Source: Kiloniella litopenaei
GTDB taxonomy: Bacteria > Pseudomonadota > Alphaproteobacteria > Kiloniellales > Kiloniellaceae
Direction of reading: 5' to 3'
Assembly (NCBI RefSeq): GCF_000982415.1
Contig: NZ_LANI01000002.1
Span: forward strand, 248,001-312,000
DNA: 64,000 nucleotides
Shown: piece by piece, positions 63,485 through 64,000 of the stretch
Numbering within the stretch: position 1 is the stretch's first letter
Layout of the letters: the number at the start of each line of letters is the position of its first letter
Notes under the pieces: generated by a model
Database searches by the model: none
What the model was told of the DNA's origin: nothing
The model's input: the letters and a program-made list of their open reading frames with translations, nothing else
Program-made: the position numbers and the translations under genes

Positions 63485-64000
63485 ATGCCAACTCTTTCTC
63501 TTTTTAATATTGCCGCCATCACCATCACACTCGCCGCCAGCTTCGGATACATTAACCACCGCTGGCTTCGCATGCCCATTTCTATCGGGCTGGTTATCAT
63601 TGCCCTGATTGCTTCATTCATTGTGATGCTGGTTGATGTTATCTTGCCGGACTTGGGCATTCAAAACGCTGTAAGACTTTCCCTTGCACAAATCGATTTT
63701 CATGAAACCTTGATGAAAGGCATGTTGTCTTTCCTCCTTTTCGCCGGGGCACTTCACGTTGACATCGAAGATCTATTACATCGCAAATATGCCATTACAC
63801 TTATGGCAACTTTCGGTGTACTGATATCCACTTTCCTGATCGGCTTCGCCATGTTTTATCTGACAGGGTTGATCGGGCTTGACATTCCGCTGATCTATTG
63901 TCTGATTTTTGGTAGCCTTATCGCACCGACCGATCCTGTTGCGGTTCTAGGAATTCTCAAAACAGTAAAGGTGCCCCGTTCGCTTAAAGCCAAGATTGCC
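63485..64000 (+). CDS. CPA1-type Na+/H+ antiporter (NhaP family), partial
   Basis: The reading frame from the ATG at 63485 stays open for 172 codons to the window edge, so the C-terminus is missing. It begins MPTLSLFNIAAITITLAASF and includes SIGLVIIALIASFIVM, FLLFAGALHVDIEDLL and the antiporter ion-site motif FGSLIAPTDPVAVLGILK. Encodes the first ~5 of about 12 helices. No clear Shine-Dalgarno. The 284-base gap upstream shows no gene. Confidence 0.88.
   Translation, partial: MPTLSLFNIAAITITLAASFGYINHRWLRMPISIGLVIIALIASFIVMLVDVILPDLGIQNAVRLSLAQIDFHETLMKGMLSFLLFAGALHVDIEDLLHRKYAITLMATFGVLISTFLIGFAMFYLTGLIGLDIPLIYCLIFGSLIAPTDPVAVLGILKTVKVPRSLKAKIA

Noticed and set aside
1-64000. CRISPR arrays, tRNA or rRNA genes
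   Set aside because: No regular spacer-repeat pattern and no tRNA-like arms or rRNA motifs seen on reading both strands.

Overview
The window looks like the chromosome of a free-living, probably marine alphaproteobacterium of the broad Rhodospirillales type. The signs are a GcrA cell-cycle regulator with GANTC (CcrM-type) sites upstream, a DUF2336 protein, two chemoreceptors, several LysR regulators and separate glyQ/glyS genes. Base composition is moderate, with one clearly AT-rich island and one clearly GC-rich gene. I see no tRNA, rRNA or CRISPR array. This placement is inferred from gene content only.

Layout. 1-8.7 kb (minus strand): a core cluster DUF2007 - tRNA methylase - S49 peptidase - small zinc-ribbon protein - glyQ - glyS - ppdK, closed by a terminator. 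8.7-10.5 kb: a LysR/glutathione-S-transferase pair sits between this cluster and the polyprenyl diphosphate synthase gene (10.9 kb). 12.3-17.2 kb: LysE and EamA transporters, a membrane protein, a Cache chemoreceptor and a small membrane protein. 17.5-29.3 kb: DUF2336 protein, solute-binding protein, rsmJ, DUF302 protein, apt, MOSC protein, amidase, two envelope proteins, gcrA, a Sel1/ankyrin/peptidoglycan-binding protein and murI. 29.4-41 kb: a soluble chemoreceptor, an Ada/2OG-oxygenase repair pair, SDR, DoxX with a divergent MarR, a Tat-exported 5'-nucleotidase, and an XRE-cupin regulator beside a dimethylglycine-dehydrogenase-like enzyme.

41.1-44.3 kb is the accessory island. It holds an AT-rich three-gene minus-strand operon (GHKL-type ATPase, STAS-like DUF4325-type protein, membrane-anchored coiled-coil protein), followed by an intact parD antitoxin whose parE toxin has decayed. 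This is the best candidate for an undescribed system. 44.6-53.6 kb: a GT-C-like membrane protein, a response regulator, an ECF sigma/anti-sigma pair, ohr-ohrR with a clear operator, LysR with a divergent ABM/DUF2798/RidA operon, and an ankyrin protein. 53.6-58.4 kb: a GNAT enzyme and a four-carbon acid-sugar operon (DUF1537 kinase, PdxA2, and an unusual TIM-barrel/cupin fusion) under a divergent LysR. 58.5-59.6 kb: a GC-rich ureidoglycine aminohydrolase gene beside a truncated IS6-like element. The right end carries a solute-binding protein, a LysR/DUF2000 pair, a membrane methyltransferase, a degenerate PAP2-like protein and the start of a CPA1 Na+/H+ antiporter cut by the window edge.

A pattern at larger scale is that short tandem duplications (13-16 bp) repeatedly sit across stop codons or just inside start codons (ispB, a small membrane gene, rsmJ, the anti-sigma gene, glyQ). 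No feature type explains this.
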